Positions 35,682-49,300 are shown, counted from the stretch's first letter. The stretch: 64,000 bases of DNA from Parietaria judaica (GCA_954871525.1 OX940861.1:35353201-35417200); one strand, 5' to 3'. Notes: generated by a model not told the origin, from the sequence alone. A program made the numbers and translations.

Positions 35682-37284
35682 GGGAAAAATACGGCAAAAA
35701 TACCCAAAAGTTAGTCAAAACATCAATTGATTTCTTAATGTGCTTGTATAAGCTACATTTGCTAATAAAAATCTTATTATTATGAGAAATTTTAAAAATA
35801 GCATTACACAAAAGTCGATCATGATATCAATTATCAATTGTATATTAATTTGCTTAGAGAAGCTAACTTTCCGACTAAACCTAATCATGAATAAAACAAT
35901 TACATAGTTAATTTAAGGTTGACCGTCAAACTTTAAACAAAAATCAAATCATATTGTTTTTGTTACATTTGACTATCTAAATATATATAGCATGACATTT
36001 CAAAGAAATATTATATAACATGTATATATATGTGTGAAACTCTTAGCGCATATATTCTCAAGTTATGACCATTACTTATATTTTTATGTCTTTTTTTGGT
36101 TGGAACATACTTTGAAGTCTTATTTTGTTATCGGGGATAGTTTTAGAGACGTTAATTAGCCGAGTTAATGTCTTCACATTGCTTCAAATTCTAAGTATGA
36201 ACCGAATTAACATCTTCACCATTACCATTTTCATTGGAAATTGACTGTTTTAGATCGAATTAATACAGTCAATTAATGTCTCCGTATTGGAAAAAAATGG
36301 CTTAAGAATATATGCCGGTAAAAAAATATTATCAATAATACCCAATCTAAGCCATTTTAAAATGGCTTAAGTATGAACCGAATTAACATCTCCGTATTGA
36401 TAATATTTTTTTACTGGCACATATTCTTAAGCCATTTTTTTTCTTCAATACGGAGACATTAATTGACTATATTGAAAAGGGTAGTGGTGAAGATGTTAAT
36501 TCGCTTCATACTTAAAATTTAAAGCAATGTGAAGACATTAACTCGGCTAATTAACGTCTCCAAAAGTATCCCCGATAACAAAATAAGACTTCAAAGTATG
36601 TTCCGACAAAAAAAAAAAAAAAAAAGACATAAAAATATAAGTAATGGTCATAACTTGAGAATATATGCGCTAAGAGTTTCACATATATATATACATATTA
36701 TATACTATTTCTTTGTGATGTCATGCTATATATTTAGATAGTCAAATGTAACAAAAACAATATGATTACGTTTTTGTTTAAAGTTTGTCTGTCAACCTTA
36801 AATTAACTATGTAATTGTTTTATTCATGATTGAGCTTAGTCGGCAAATTAGCTTCTCCAAGAAAATTAATATACAATTGATAATTGATATCATGATCGAC
36901 TTTTGTGTAATATGCTATGTTTAAAATTTCTCATAATAATAAAAATTTTATTAGCAAATGTAGCTTATACAAGCACATTAAGAAATCAATTGATCTTTTG
37001 ACTAACTTTTGTGTTATTCCATGTATTTGGAATTCAAGTAATTATCACTAATCAAGTAAAGAAAAAAATAAAAAATAAAAAAAATAAAAATTATTTTTTT
37101 TCAAAAAAAAAAAGTTTGGGTATTTTTGCCGCTAACGGCCACATGGCGGATGTTAACGGAAAAGTTAACGTTTTCATGCCAAAGTCACGGTCAACGAACG
37201 TTAGGTATTTTTGCCGCGAGTTTTAAAGGTTGGTACACGGTAGGCATGTTGACCAAATATTAGGTATTTTTGCCGTAGTTTTCC
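35682..37284. mobile_element. Foldback / MULE-like element with long palindromic arms
   Basis: Two arms of about 640 bases, about 35700-36337 and 36393-37010, are near-perfect reverse complements around a loop of about 55 bases that holds its own palindrome, AAGCCATTTTAAAATGGCTT (36350-36369). The outer ends are GGGAAAAATACGGCAAAAAT on the left and, reversed, GGAAAACTACGGCAAAAAT on the right, with additional GGTATTTTTGCCGC motifs at 37117, 37203 and 37263. Both flanks are A-rich, so the target duplication cannot be fixed. No coding sequence is seen. Transcripts would fold into a long hairpin. Confidence 0.8.
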
Positions 37285-38554
37285 AAAAAAAAAAATATCA
37301 TTATGTGCAGCAAAATAAAAGTTAAGGTACAATTTATGCGTAAAACAAAAATTGAGACGGAATATGCACGATTTCGTACGGAATGAACACGACACAAAAA
37401 AAAAGCTCATGGCTGCGGTGCTTATTGACAAAGTTGAACGGGAATCCGTATACCGTCACTTTCTCGTGTATTCCTTTTCGCTTCAAGTTCTCTGCCTTTT
37501 GAGAACGTATTTCTGCCCTCAGAGTCCCTCAATGGACCAAGAACAACAAAGAACACAAACTCTCTCACTATCTCGAAATACGACGACATGTCTTTCTTCT
37601 TCACCTCGCAACTAAATCTTGAACAATTCCTATTGGGCTTATAGCAATCTTAGTGGGCCTCATTTTCCCATATATATATGGCTAAAGGCTCATTTTACTT
37701 GTTCTTTAAACCAGCCAGGTTTCCCCTTCGACCTTTTTAAAGAAAATTATTTTGAAAGTAATTTTGAGGATCAGCATGAAAAAATAAATATGGGATATTT
37801 TAATAAGGTTTATAAGTCACGAGTTATCTTCTTTATTTTCCTATTTAACTTTATTGTAAAACCGTATGGTGCAAGTAAAAGTACACTATAATCTCAAATG
37901 TATATAGAAAATAGTGGTGCTAATTGTTAAACATGGACATATAGAATATTATCAAGATTCCCGGCTGATAGGCGCGAGGACGACAAGGAAGAGAAGCATC
38001 GTATTCCTAGGCCGGACAGCCTTGGATTCCCGCATTCAATCATGGTTTAATTTAATTGCAGCGGTGTAAATGATTAATAAGCCAATTAATCCAAACACTT
38101 AAGCAGCTTAATTAAGGCCCTAAAAATGCAATATTTATTGAGTGACTTTAAGGAAGAAGCTCCTCAACAATGAAGGGGAGGAGAAATGCTACTCGACGAG
38201 GTTGGAAGAAAGAGAACCCGAGGCAATCAAACTCACAGACACTATAAATAATAAATCAAAGCATCGTAGCGTGATTGTTATTGTAATCTTGAAACCTTGA
38301 TATTCTTGACTCATCAATTTCATATATAACGTCGCAATAAAACACTTCACAAAATATTTCTTTTACTTTTTCTTGTTTTTTTACTATATATTCATTCGGC
38401 CAAAGTTCAAATTGGTTTAACGGGAAGGCCCGAGCGTGACCTCTTATAAATTAAAATCGGATTGACATGTGTGTCACTTTGTGACTGAAGAGGCGACTTT
38501 CACCTTCAACGTAAATAATTTGTTTATATATTTTAATCACTTTCATTTGATATA

Positions 38555-38635
<81 letters not shown>

Positions 38636-39661
38636 AAAAGCGTAAGGAGTTATTATCTAGAGCAGATTTTTTATAATAATATTGGAAGTCATTTTCTATG
38701 TTGCCGGTTGGGCATGCATTTAATTAGGTCACATAACACTAACCAAGATGAGATATTGCCTCCAATATTGAAGACTTCAAACCAATAAAGCTCATAAAAG
38801 TAGAAGTCAATCTCCTATTACCTATTTATATGCTCGTGTCTAGTAATATTTATGATGCTCATGGCAATCAATATAGTTGTGAAATCATATATATATATAT
38901 ATATAAATGAATTAATCAGGTTCTTTGAGTCTCAAGAAATGACCTACTCTCAACCCCCCTTCTTTGACTTCATCATCATATGACAAGTACAACTTCGTTA
39001 GTTTTCATTCATTATAATAATTAGGTCACCAAGCGGTCACGTTACAAAAGCATGCACGTGACCGTATGTAATCTATATCATGGGGAATTTAAAGACAAGG
39101 TGTAAATGTAATTAAATTTTTATCATCACTATATATATAAGAATATATCTAGGCTCAAAAAGTGACAGGTAAGTGCATATTGAAGAACAGGCTGTTAACT
39201 TTAAAGGTATAAATGGAGTCTTACGATGATTTAATTTTAACAACCTGTCTGCGGTTGAGAACGAAACAACAATTAGTAATAAATGTTTATGTGGTCTTCT
39301 TCTTAATTTCTCATAATTATTTATCAGAAACATAAACTCAATTTTAACAGGTTATAATTGAAAGTTATTAAGCTTTCTCGGAACAAATCTCGTCTAGTTC
39401 ATTAAGGTTGCGGTTGCGGATCTAATCACCTAAATGTCCTAAGTTTTGGCCGTTATGCGGCTTATACTCATATCGATGGTGATTAGATAGATCAGAGCAC
39501 TTTAGATACTGTTAGTTCTGACTTTTTTTATTTGTATCTATAAATTCGCTTGGACCGGTTGGTTCCAGCACCTCAACCTCATTCGTCCTCGGGCCTATCT
39601 TTGATCGGGGTTCGTTTTTATGAAATCTCGTACTTTTTTTAATTTAAAGAAAACCCAATTG

Positions 39662-39663
<2 letters not shown>
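37285..39663. other. AT-rich intergenic with (AT)n tract
   Basis: No gene with family features is visible. A long (TA)n tract lies at about 38563-38632 and a shorter one near 38888-38905. The stretch around 38100-38450 has an LTR-like order (CTATAAATAATAAATC then a leader-like tract) but no recognisable ends. Confidence 0.5.
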
Positions 39664-39754
<91 letters not shown>

Positions 39755-39958
39755 GGCGGAAGCATGCCTATCATTAAGGGGACTCTAGCCCCCCCCCCCC
39801 CCCCCCCCCCCCCCAAATTTTCAATTTTTGTATTTTTTACCCCTTAAAATTTTTGTTTTTGTATTTTTTAGTGCTAAATTTTTAAAAACTACAAATTCGC
39901 CCCTCCTTTGCAAAAAAAATTTAAACCAGCCCCCCTAATGATAAAATCCTAGTTCCGC

Positions 39959-40007
<49 letters not shown>
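39664..40007. mobile_element. MITE inserted in a long (AT)n microsatellite
   Basis: An (AT)n tract of about 87 bases (39664-39750) is followed by a 210-base element (39751-39960) and then (AT)n of about 45 bases. The element's ends are inverted: CATAGGCGGAAGC on the left and, reversed, TAGTGGCGGAACTAG on the right, each followed within 30 bases by ATCATTA and G/C-rich text. The left part contains 26 consecutive C (39789-39814). This looks like a small DNA element that targeted TA repeats. The target duplication is hidden by the repeat. Confidence 0.7.
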
Positions 40008-40011
<4 letters not shown>

Positions 40012-40684
40012 AACGAACCATTGACTTTTCTATTTAATATTTCAAGAACATCATATATGAAGAAAAATAATAATGCAAGCATAGCATATCGCCACACGAT
40101 TTGACAGTCATTGCTCGATAATGTCAAGATCGAATCCGTTACCATATGAATGTTAGTCGATTTGCATTATTAATTTTTAAAATAAAAGAAACACGATTTA
40201 ATTTTAGTGTTTCCTTGATAACTAAGCTATTTGGTTCTTCTTATCTTCTTAAAGATAGGAATATAAAAGAAAATATATCGTTATCCCTTTCTTTCTTTAA
40301 GGACGACACACGTGGTGGCTAATTATTTGAAGGCTATCCCAAATTGCCAATTCATGGAGTATAATAATAAAAAATTACAATTGGGAAATATTTACCTTAT
40401 ATTATATTATAAATAATATATATATTAATACATATTGTATAGAGAGATTTAAACATGACAGGAATAAATAAATGTCAATATATATACAATGAATTAAATT
40501 AATAAATATACAAAATAATACCTTGATTGCATTTTGATTGTCCTGCGAGGCCGTGACATTGACATATAGTAACTCGCCGTAAAAATATGTCTAGAGTTCG
40601 AATAAATATAGCTAGCCGTAAAAAGAATCTCAATAATAAATTAATTAATTGCTCTTCTCGAGAACAAAATTGTCATATTGTATT
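40008..40684. other. AT-rich intergenic, no gene seen
   Basis: No conserved coding region or bounded repeat was recognised. Confidence 0.5.
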
Positions 40685-41520
40685 TGTTGAGGGCAAATTC
40701 TAATTCAAACAGTCGCAACATCACACGCGTAGCAATACCAAATTATACCAAATTTAAAGATGATTTTTCGAAGAAAAAAAATAGGGCCTTGTGCTTCTAT
40801 TAATATCGTATGCAAACTAATAATCAGTTATGGGAAATGAATAATGAAGAAAAAAGAATAAATTCATGGATCATCATCTTCATTCTCTTGATCTTTATGC
40901 ATTGTAGCATTGTAGGAGTGTGTGGAGAAAACAAGTACAAACTTAGATTCTCTAATACAAAAATAGAGAGAAAAAGAGAAACATATTCCTTTTGGGAGAA
41001 TATTTCAAGTGGTAGTCTTTTTTCGAATTGATTGGCCTTTGTCATTTGTGAAAGATATCTTATATTATTTATAAGCATATGGATTTGTGTCTCTTAATGG
41101 GCTCTGATTATAAGGAATAAAAAGCCTAATCATGTGGTCCTGGTGGTCCCCGAGTGCTTGTGCGACCTTGGGGGAACATGCTTTTGTCGGCTCTGCGGAA
41201 GACATGTCCTTGTGGGTGAGATTTCTATACTCTTATACATCAGTTTTCAAGCGTCGGGTAGAGCATGATTTATCCTGCTTCATCAAATGAGTTCATCCCT
41301 TTCAGCCCGATTGTGTCTTTTCGACCGAGTCTAATTTGCTTGGGATTGATTGACCTAACTGGTGGTAATGTCCTTAACCCTCACAAGTCCTGATCTCGAT
41401 AGCCTCGTCTCCACTCGAGCACATGGGATATGGCTTTCCCACGTGGCAATTTGTGCCACGCGTCTTCATGGTCAAAGGTCGTCATTTGACTTTAGGCCCG
41501 AACGAATTTGGACCCCAACA
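40685..41520 (-). repeat. Probable solo LTR, minus orientation (836 bp)
   Basis: On the minus strand the stretch starts TGTTGGGGTCCAAATTCG and ends TTTGCCCTCAACA. A TATA box (CTTATAAATAATATAAG, about 41057-41073) is followed by a leader-like tract, as expected inside an LTR. The flanking five bases are GTATT (40680-40684) and ATATT (41521-41525), matching at four of five. No internal region is attached on either side. A plus-strand frame inside (40843-41031) is mentioned in the findings. Confidence 0.55.
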
Positions 41521-41525
41521 ATATT

Positions 41526-42984
41526 ACTATTAAGAATTAATATATCCTTTTTTCAGATTTCGTTGTGTATTAACCATGTTAATGCATTGTGAAGAAAAAG
41601 AATTAATTTTATATCCAAAACAAATTGCGATGTGTCACATTTCTTTGGAAGGTAGTTGTTGAGTGTTGACCTTATTTTCAAGATTACCAGTCATACCATT
41701 AAATTTCTACCATCACCACGCTGACTTTCTTCATAAGATTGCTGTGATTATTTAAATAAATAAATCTTTTGCGTCAATATAACTTGCATGATTCACAAAT
41801 CCGTGCTGCGTATTTATGCTGTTGTAAGTGTCTCTATAATTTATAATCCCACTACTAATTCAAATCAAAGTCGATTATTTAAAATCATTTGCGTAGATTA
41901 TGAAACTAATGAGATTTGGTCGTCTCACCAGTCAAGCGAACAAGTCTCATTGAAGAGTTTGATACAGATTGGTGAATGTATTAAATTATTTAATAATGAT
42001 AATTTCTTCATTAAATCGAGAGTATAGATAGTCAAAGTTATGTCACAAAATATTAGCAAAAGTGCATGATTAATTGTTTTTACAATTATTTCATTGAATA
42101 TAAGAGTAGACACGGAATTATGATTCAACATTTTATAACCCATTCGTATATCATTTATTTGTACAGTTAATTAGCCACAATGATATTATTAAGATCAGTA
42201 GATTGGTGATTTAATCTTCGAAAAAATTGATAAGCTCTATATGCTAGGAATTACCTAATCAATATTTAGTATATCACACACCAAGTATTATAAAATAATT
42301 AGTTAAATATATATAACATCAAAATATATTCAAATCAGGTATACGAAACCCATAATTAAAAAAAAAAAGGAATAGTATCTAAAAAATAATTTCATGAAAA
42401 CCTAAAGTAGATGTATTTCTAAGAAGGCTCAACAATAAGATATGTATGCAAGTTTAAAAGCTTCAAATATTACCAAACATAACATCTTGGAGAACTCTCA
42501 ATTGCTATAACTCTTGATGTTTCATGGTAAAAACAAAAAACAAAACTAATAATTTACTTGGCCGTATGGGGTTAAGTGTTTTTTTTTTTTTTTTAATCTT
42601 ATTGTGGATTAAATTGATTCAACATGTAGTGCGAACATTACCATTGGGTCTGAAATAAATAAATAAAAGTCACATTAATCACAAATAGAATAGGGAACCC
42701 TCAAAAATTACATTTATTGTTATCATTTTTTTAATTAAACGCTTTACAAGAGTATATTAACATGTAATTTTCCCGATGTATATACTCTATATTTCCCATA
42801 TTTATTTATATAAATATTTGTTTTTATTATGTAGAGGCATTTGGAGACCCACGTCTCCGAGCTTTGTTTTTAAGCAAACACATTTTCCATGGGGATTCAT
42901 AAATTTTGACCCATATTACAAGGTCAGATGTGGAAATCTCCGATCATATATATTATATATATAATATATTTGACTGGATAGCTG

Positions 42985-43055
<71 letters not shown>

Positions 43056-43117
43056 TTTAGAATTTCAGTTATGACCTTCTAGGCCCACGCCTCAGAAATT
43101 GAGCCCACAAGGGACGG

Positions 43118-43167
<50 letters not shown>

Positions 43168-45681
43168 TTTGAAATCCTTCTGATATCTAGAAAGTAGAAA
43201 CAAAATAACAATGATCCACGAATGGGATGTACCATCCAATTGTGGCAAAGACAGGCTTCATAAAAAGTATGAAGAAATAAATAAAAAATTGCCAACATCT
43301 CTTGGTTGAGTCTAAAAAGTTTTTTCGGCATTCAAATCCTTGCTAAAAGTAAAAACCAATCTATTTAATATTTACATATTTCTATAAATTATTACTATCG
43401 AGTATCGAGATTAGAAAAATTTATTGTACTAACGATATTATTATTTATCGAGTGATAATCTAGTAACGTTAAATAAAGTTGTAATCATACAAAAGTATTG
43501 TTTAATTAAAATTATTACTTTATCTGATTTAACAAGATACTAACTCTACTTGTATAAGAGGTTATGTATGTGGAAACAAAGTTTTATGTTATTCAGTGCG
43601 TGCATGGTGTAAAATTTCAGGAAAATCGGTGGGCAGCCGACCGCTTGTCGAATGTCGCTGGAATGCGGTTGGAAAACCCTTGAGTGCCGTTGTTGTTTTT
43701 CCAAATGTCGCGGGCATGTCACTGGAATGCCCATTTTCGCAATATTTCCATGGAAAATTGACCATGTATAAGTTCTTAATTTTCAATTCTATGAATTCCC
43801 AGTCATCTCGTTATTATGTCATTTAAAGTTATCGCCTACGAACTTCCCGTGAATCTAAAACGCCACTAATAGAAGATTCAACAAGCCTTGTATGTATTTC
43901 AAGACATTGAAACGTAATATTTATTTATAGTATACAAACATTTCAAAGTTCTAACAAAAACAAATCAGAGAAAAACTTTATAAAGTGTATTTTGACTCGG
44001 CCAGAAACTTTCAAAGTAAAGAGCAGTTTGCAACTTTGCATAGTTGCATCGTTTGACTTTAAGATTTGCGCAACAATGTCAATGAAAGGAGTATTATTTG
44101 GGCATTAAATTCTTGTTTCGGCAGCAATATTTTGTGTCTAAAAGCGGCAAAAGATGCCAACAATACCACGTCACGGTTTTTGGCGACCAATAATTAATCT
44201 ACTACTCTACGATATTACTATATAATAAAATCTTTGTTATTTATTTATTTATGGTCAAAGTTGTAGGAGGAAGAGACCGTATATTAATTAAATAAAATTG
44301 AAAAGTAAATCGGAGTACAATAGTCCATGTCCTTTTGTTTGGTGCAGTGCAGTGCAGTACAGTATAAGTTGCTTTTGAAAACATGCATGTGGAGTGGTTG
44401 GAGTTTAAAAGTAAGCCAGATTTGAATCTGGGTAATAACATCATATAAAGCAAAATTAAGGATATTATTATTTTATGTGCTTATGTTGTTGGCTTATGAA
44501 TTGGTTGGATTAGGAATTCTGGATCCATGTTTCAAATTTTTTATTTCTTTTTCTGGCAGTCTACAATTGCCCCACTTACCACCCCCACACCATGTGCCCA
44601 TTTGTTTCTTATACATACATACATACATAGAGATAACTGGCCGTAAATGTACTTAACTTTACATCAAATTAACGGCCATGCACATTCGAGTTTCACTTTA
44701 TAGGCCAAAGTTCTAAAACCGCGTAAAAGTCTAGGGCTTGTGTTTTATGATCACATTCGGTCACTCTCAGCAGTTTATAATGGCGTATCAAGTGGCAGAA
44801 TCAGAAATTACGTATTGGGTGGGATTTATATATATATATATTTTTTTTTTTTTACAAAATATTAACTTGAGAGGGTTATATTTCATGGAGACTGAAAACA
44901 CAGACCTTAAACTTTTACTCGATTTGAGTATTTCGGTCTTTACCAATCGAACTTGAGTATATGCTAATTTTACCTAAACTTGGGTACATTGGCTGCTATA
45001 GTGTAATTTACACAAATAGGTCGTGAACTCGTAGAAAAGTGTGTAAATAGGATATCCCAACTCAAAAAGATATGCAGAGCTTATGAGATTCCAATTTTTA
45101 CGTAAAACAGAATTCTTGTGCAAGTGGTTTTCACATGAAATCAACAGGGCAAAATGATCATTTCGGCTTCATTTTATTTCTGCTTTCAATTTCTCTCGCT
45201 CTTCTTCTTTTTATGCGAAAAGAATTAAAAACGAGAACCATAGAAGAAGTCAAAGAGGAAATAATTATTTACCTCGAGCAACTCAAGTGAAAAGCTCGTG
45301 CATAAATACTCCATTTGATTTTAACGGGAGACAACGATTCGGAAGATGTGTGCATTTTTGTATTTCATTTTTGTGTAAGAGACCTATTTGTGCAAGTTTT
45401 TTTATCTGGTCCGAATTGTACACCTGTGGACGAGTTGAGTACCTATGTGTGGCAATTATTGATAAATTTATGTAGATGTATGATTGTGTATTTTTATAAG
45501 AGAATCGAGAGTATTATCCTAAATAAAGAATGGGAAGGATAAGGCTTATCATTGCTGGCAAGAATATATTAATGGATATCGACAACAAAATATTGTCTAA
45601 TTTTTATACTATGTTTAGTGTCAAGTCATTAAGCCTGCTCTTTGCATGCTTTTAATTTCAAGAGTTTCGGATAATTGTCTC

Positions 45682-45728
<47 letters not shown>

Positions 45729-46999
45729 GGGTTGATCAAACATAATTAGAGTGTAATTGTTGTTGTGGCAGGCCAGGTGCTTCACATTTTCTCACGTTAA
45801 TCTTGTCTAGCCAATTCACCATCTGTGTGAGTGAGCTTTGAAAGATGGTTTCTTCTGTATTAGATAAAAGCCAAAAATCCCCATGGCCTTTTCTTACGAG
45901 TTTGGTACTTTTGTTTGCCGCCCAGCAAGCTAAGTGGAGCTTAAACTTAGTCCCGAGCCGTGACTGTTCTGAATCCCACGTCGAAAAAGCAAGGTTTATA
46001 CGATCATTGACTTGTTACTCTCGTCGCGAATTGATTTCGAGATGGAACTTCAATTCAGCACAGGTCTAAGTCTAACAACACGAGATCTGATCTAAAATGA
46101 GTCAGTGAAAAGGCAACCAATTCGAAGAGACTGTTGAGAACATAAATTTTAAATTTAAGTATACCCAAATGCCCCTCTCAGGTCTAATACGAAGGACGAT
46201 ACGGTATTTGACAATTAATTTTGAAATGAAACCTCATGATATTTAATTTAGAATCCGAAAGCACCAGACTTAATTGCGGATCGTACAATATTAGACAAGG
46301 GAATTAACACAGATTAGAAAGTCACGACTTACTTCTCTCATTGCCAACGAGATAGATTTCTTAAAACAATGACCATGACCTAATTTATTTATTTATTCAG
46401 TCCCAATTTTCAAGGGAAGAGATAATTTGGGGCTACATTCATCATTATATATGTCCCCAGAATTCTGGAAAGAATTGTAATTTATGAAGTCAGTGGAAAG
46501 CTTCCCTTGTTTATTAATGCCTCATAGATAATGGGTTCTTCTCAGTCTCAGACATCACTTCGTTGGTTTGGTGATGATGCCAATGATCATGGCGATATCG
46601 CCTTCAGTTCAGGGGACAACTTGGAGCATCCATAATTGCACTCCAGGACACAATTATTCTACACTTACGAACCAACCCCACAAGCTGATCAAAATATACA
46701 AAGCAAAATAAAAATCTTCGCTTTGAAATTCCATTTCCCATTGATTTTTACAGTGTATGTACAAGTTATAGCAAGGTCGATGGTTATCTCATCATTCAAA
46801 CTTCAAACATACTCTCTCTCTCTCTCTGCTCAACCTCCGATCAGCTTTAGCTGACCCGGGCGACATTTCCAAAGTCGTACTTAAAAATTAGATTTAAAAA
46901 AAAAAACAAAAAACTAAAGAACGGGAAAAATGGAAAGAAGAAACAAATTTACACTTCCAAGCAAAGCCTTATAGTCACATTGCAAAACTTCCCGGGAGC
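41526..46999. other. Gene-poor AT-rich region with microsatellites
   Basis: No family-typical gene was recognised in 5.5 kb. Tracts of (TA)n occur at about 42988-43051 and 45686-45724, and (ATA)n at about 43118-43166. A poly-T lies at 42580-42594 and a poly-A at about 42359-42368. The final few hundred bases should include the 3' untranslated region of the minus-strand MORN gene. Short frames near 45845 and 46530 have no features that support them. Confidence 0.55.
42988..43166. repeat. (TA)n and (ATA)n microsatellites
   Basis: A 64-base TA tract (about 42988-43051) and a 49-base ATA tract (about 43118-43166) separated by 66 bases of unique sequence. Confidence 0.95.
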
Positions 47000-48606
47000 T
47001 CAGACTTTCGTGTCGCAAAACTTCCCGTCCATGCGGTTCTGAACGGCCTTGACGGCGGCCACTCTCGCGGCGGTGGCCGCCCGGTTCGCAGCCACGACCG
47101 CCTTGTTCACTTGCTCGTCCACCCGTCGTAGCTTGATGCCAGACTCTGCCGTTCTACGAGCAGCCTGAAAAATGATTCCGATTAATATGATGAATCTCAG
47201 GACGGAAGCAGGGAATCTGTGCTGGGGAAATTTACCTGAACGGCCCGGAGAACGGAATCGGTGAACGGGGGCAAGGGGTTCCTGAGAGAGCCTCCGTCCC
47301 ATTCCCCGCATTTGGCGTCCCCGCTGCGGAAGGTGTACATGCCGAGGCCTTGCTTACGGCCTTCGTGCCAGGAACCTTCGTAGCAATGGCCGTTACCGAA
47401 GTGATACACTCCGAAGCCGTGGATCTTGTCGCCGAAATATTCCCCTGCGTATCTATCTCCGTTCCTGCAACACAACAAAAGAAGCAAAGACAGGTTATTT
47501 ATTGCCCATCGGAACAGAATGTCTAGTACAAGAGAGGCCATTAATTACGCGAAGCCAATCGGGAATCAAATCAATGCGTGGACAAAACAAGCTTCTTGAA
47601 TCTTGATAGATCTAGCAATATCCTAAGTGAATTTGGAACCAGTCAAACAATTGAATCTTTCACTCTTCTATTCATCCAACCCCACCACAGGGACAAAGAA
47701 TTAGAATTTCCATGTTCAAAAGATCCAACAACAGTTCAAATCTTTGGCAAGAACTAACCTGAAGTGGTAGCAGCCGAGGCCGTGCTTCACCCCGTGCTTG
47801 AACTCGCCGACGTAGCAGCTCCCGTCGGCGCAGCTCTGCACTCCGACGCCATGGCTCTGCCCGTTGCTCCACTCCCCGGCGTAGGAGTCCCCCGTGAAGA
47901 ACCGGTACACGCCGTAGCCGTGCCTGAGCCCCTGCCGGTACTGCCCCTTGTACCGGCTCCCGCGGGCCCAGCTCTCGATCCCGTACCCGTCGTACCGCCC
48001 GTCAATCCAGTCCCCCTCGTAGCGGCCGTTGACGAAGAAGTTGTAGACGCCGCTCCCGTTGCAGTGCCCCTTGTGGAACTCCCCCTCGTAGAAGTCGCCG
48101 TTGCTGTAGACCTCCGTGCCCTCGCGGATGATCCGGCGCGCGGCGGGCTTCGTCTCGCCGATGAACCACTGGACCGGCTTCGAGGGTTTCGCCCCCGCGC
48201 CGCCGCGGCAGGCGAGCAGCGAGTGCTTGACGACGGAGAGGCTGCGGCGTATGAGGGATTTGTTCCTGCCGGCCAAGAAGAGCGCGACGGCGACGAAGAT
48301 CAGGGCAAGGAGGATATTCTCCGACGGCGAGACTTCGTCCCGGCGGAGGAAGAAGAAGAGGGTCAACAGGGAGAGGAAGCCGGCGAAGAGGAAATTCCGG
48401 GTCAGGCGGGTCGGTCTTTTCGACCGGGTCGGAGGTTGGGAATGGCTATTCTTCTTCTGGGCCTCGACGTCGTCGTTTTGCGCGGCGATGACGTCCTCCT
48501 CCAAGACGGACGAGAGGCTGTGGATGGACGATCGGATGGTCGGGGAAGACCGGAGGAGCGACGACTGAGTCCTGGTCAGCTTCGCCGGGCTCATCTGGCC
48601 GTCCAT
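47000..48606 (-). CDS. MORN-repeat membrane protein
   Basis: Three exons on the minus strand, 48606-47759, 47464-47236 and 47164-47000, join in frame with GT-AG introns to give 413 residues. The N-terminus (1-70) is Ser/basic-rich. Two hydrophobic segments follow, at about 72-87 and 97-113, a likely membrane hairpin. Residues of about 167-345 form seven full MORN repeats (YxGEW/FxxGxxxGxGxYxF type, e.g. YEGEFHKGHCNGSGVYNF and YAGEYFGDKIHGFGVYHF) and a partial eighth, SGDAKCGEW. The C-terminus is an Ala/Arg-rich helix. MORN repeats bind lipids or act as scaffolds. Arabidopsis relatives of this size are labelled SET7/9-like only because of the repeats; no SET domain is present here. The start is the first ATG, after a CT-rich leader. 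The gene looks intact and its GC-rich first exon contrasts with its surroundings. Specific function unknown. Confidence 0.92.
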
Positions 48607-49300
48607 TGCTTCCGCCTCCGACGAATCTCAGCCCCACGATATCTTCTTCTCTTCACTTTGTTGTACAGCCTCTCCGTGAACTCAGCAAGTAGCTCTGTAG
48701 CGCGAGATCCTTATCAAGAACGGCGTCGTTTCGGAGGTTTCCGCCGGAGACATCTCAGGCAGGCGCAGGATAGCACAGTCCCCGAGTAGGCGCACGTTAG
48801 CGGGGGAGGAAAGAAGAAGAAGAAGAGCAAAACGTAGAGAAACAAAAGTTTCGGAGAGAGAAATGGACAGAGCAGAGAGACAGGAGGAGAGAGAAGTCGA
48901 AGTGGCTTTGATTGCTATTTATCGTGCAATAAGGGCGAGTGGACTGGGATTCAATCTCGGCCGTCCGATTCGAAATTCGACGGTCGGGCGGCAATCGCGA
49001 CTGGGGACCGTTGGATCCGGGAGATGTCTTTGGGGCCGTGCGATGGAGCCGGCACGTGCCACGATCCTTTTCTTTTGCGGGGGGAGAGCGAGCCATGATG
49101 GATTGGTGAGGTGAGGCGGTTACGAGGGTGTGGGTGAGTGGGGTCCACGGGACTGCGGTCGGGAGGGTCGTTGGCGCCTTTTCACCGGTCAAGTGGGGCC
49201 CACAATCTCTGACGTGGCTCGCAAATCCTTGTCTGCGGCTCAGCTCTCGAAGAGTCTGGTTTCGAGTCTACCTCCATTTTTTTCTATTGTTCACGAATAA
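48607..49300 (-). promoter_or_regulatory. Upstream region of the MORN gene
   Basis: Read on the minus strand, a TATA-like ATAAATAG (48922-48915) lies about 310 bases before the ATG. It is followed by a strongly CT-rich leader (about 48900-48800), common in plant 5' untranslated regions. The assignment is from composition only. Confidence 0.45.

Noticed and set aside
37530..37615. A possible gene start, MDQEQQRTQTLSLSRN
   Set aside because: Stops after 28 codons with no clear donor site or downstream exon; likely chance.
39595..40145. Frames with Tyr-Ile repeats and Gly runs
   Set aside because: Translations of (AT)n and poly-C tracts.
46533..46634. A short frame starting MGSSQSQTSLRWFGDDAND
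   Set aside because: Only 34 codons, no splice partner or family motif found, and it lies in the likely 3' flank of the MORN gene.
47000..48606. SET7/9 histone methyltransferase label for the MORN gene
   Set aside because: Only MORN repeats and two membrane segments are present; there is no SET domain.
47764..48789. A 341-codon open frame on the plus strand, Val/Pro/Ala-rich
   Set aside because: It is the antisense of the GC-rich first MORN exon; the minus-strand frame has clear MORN repeats and correct splice sites.
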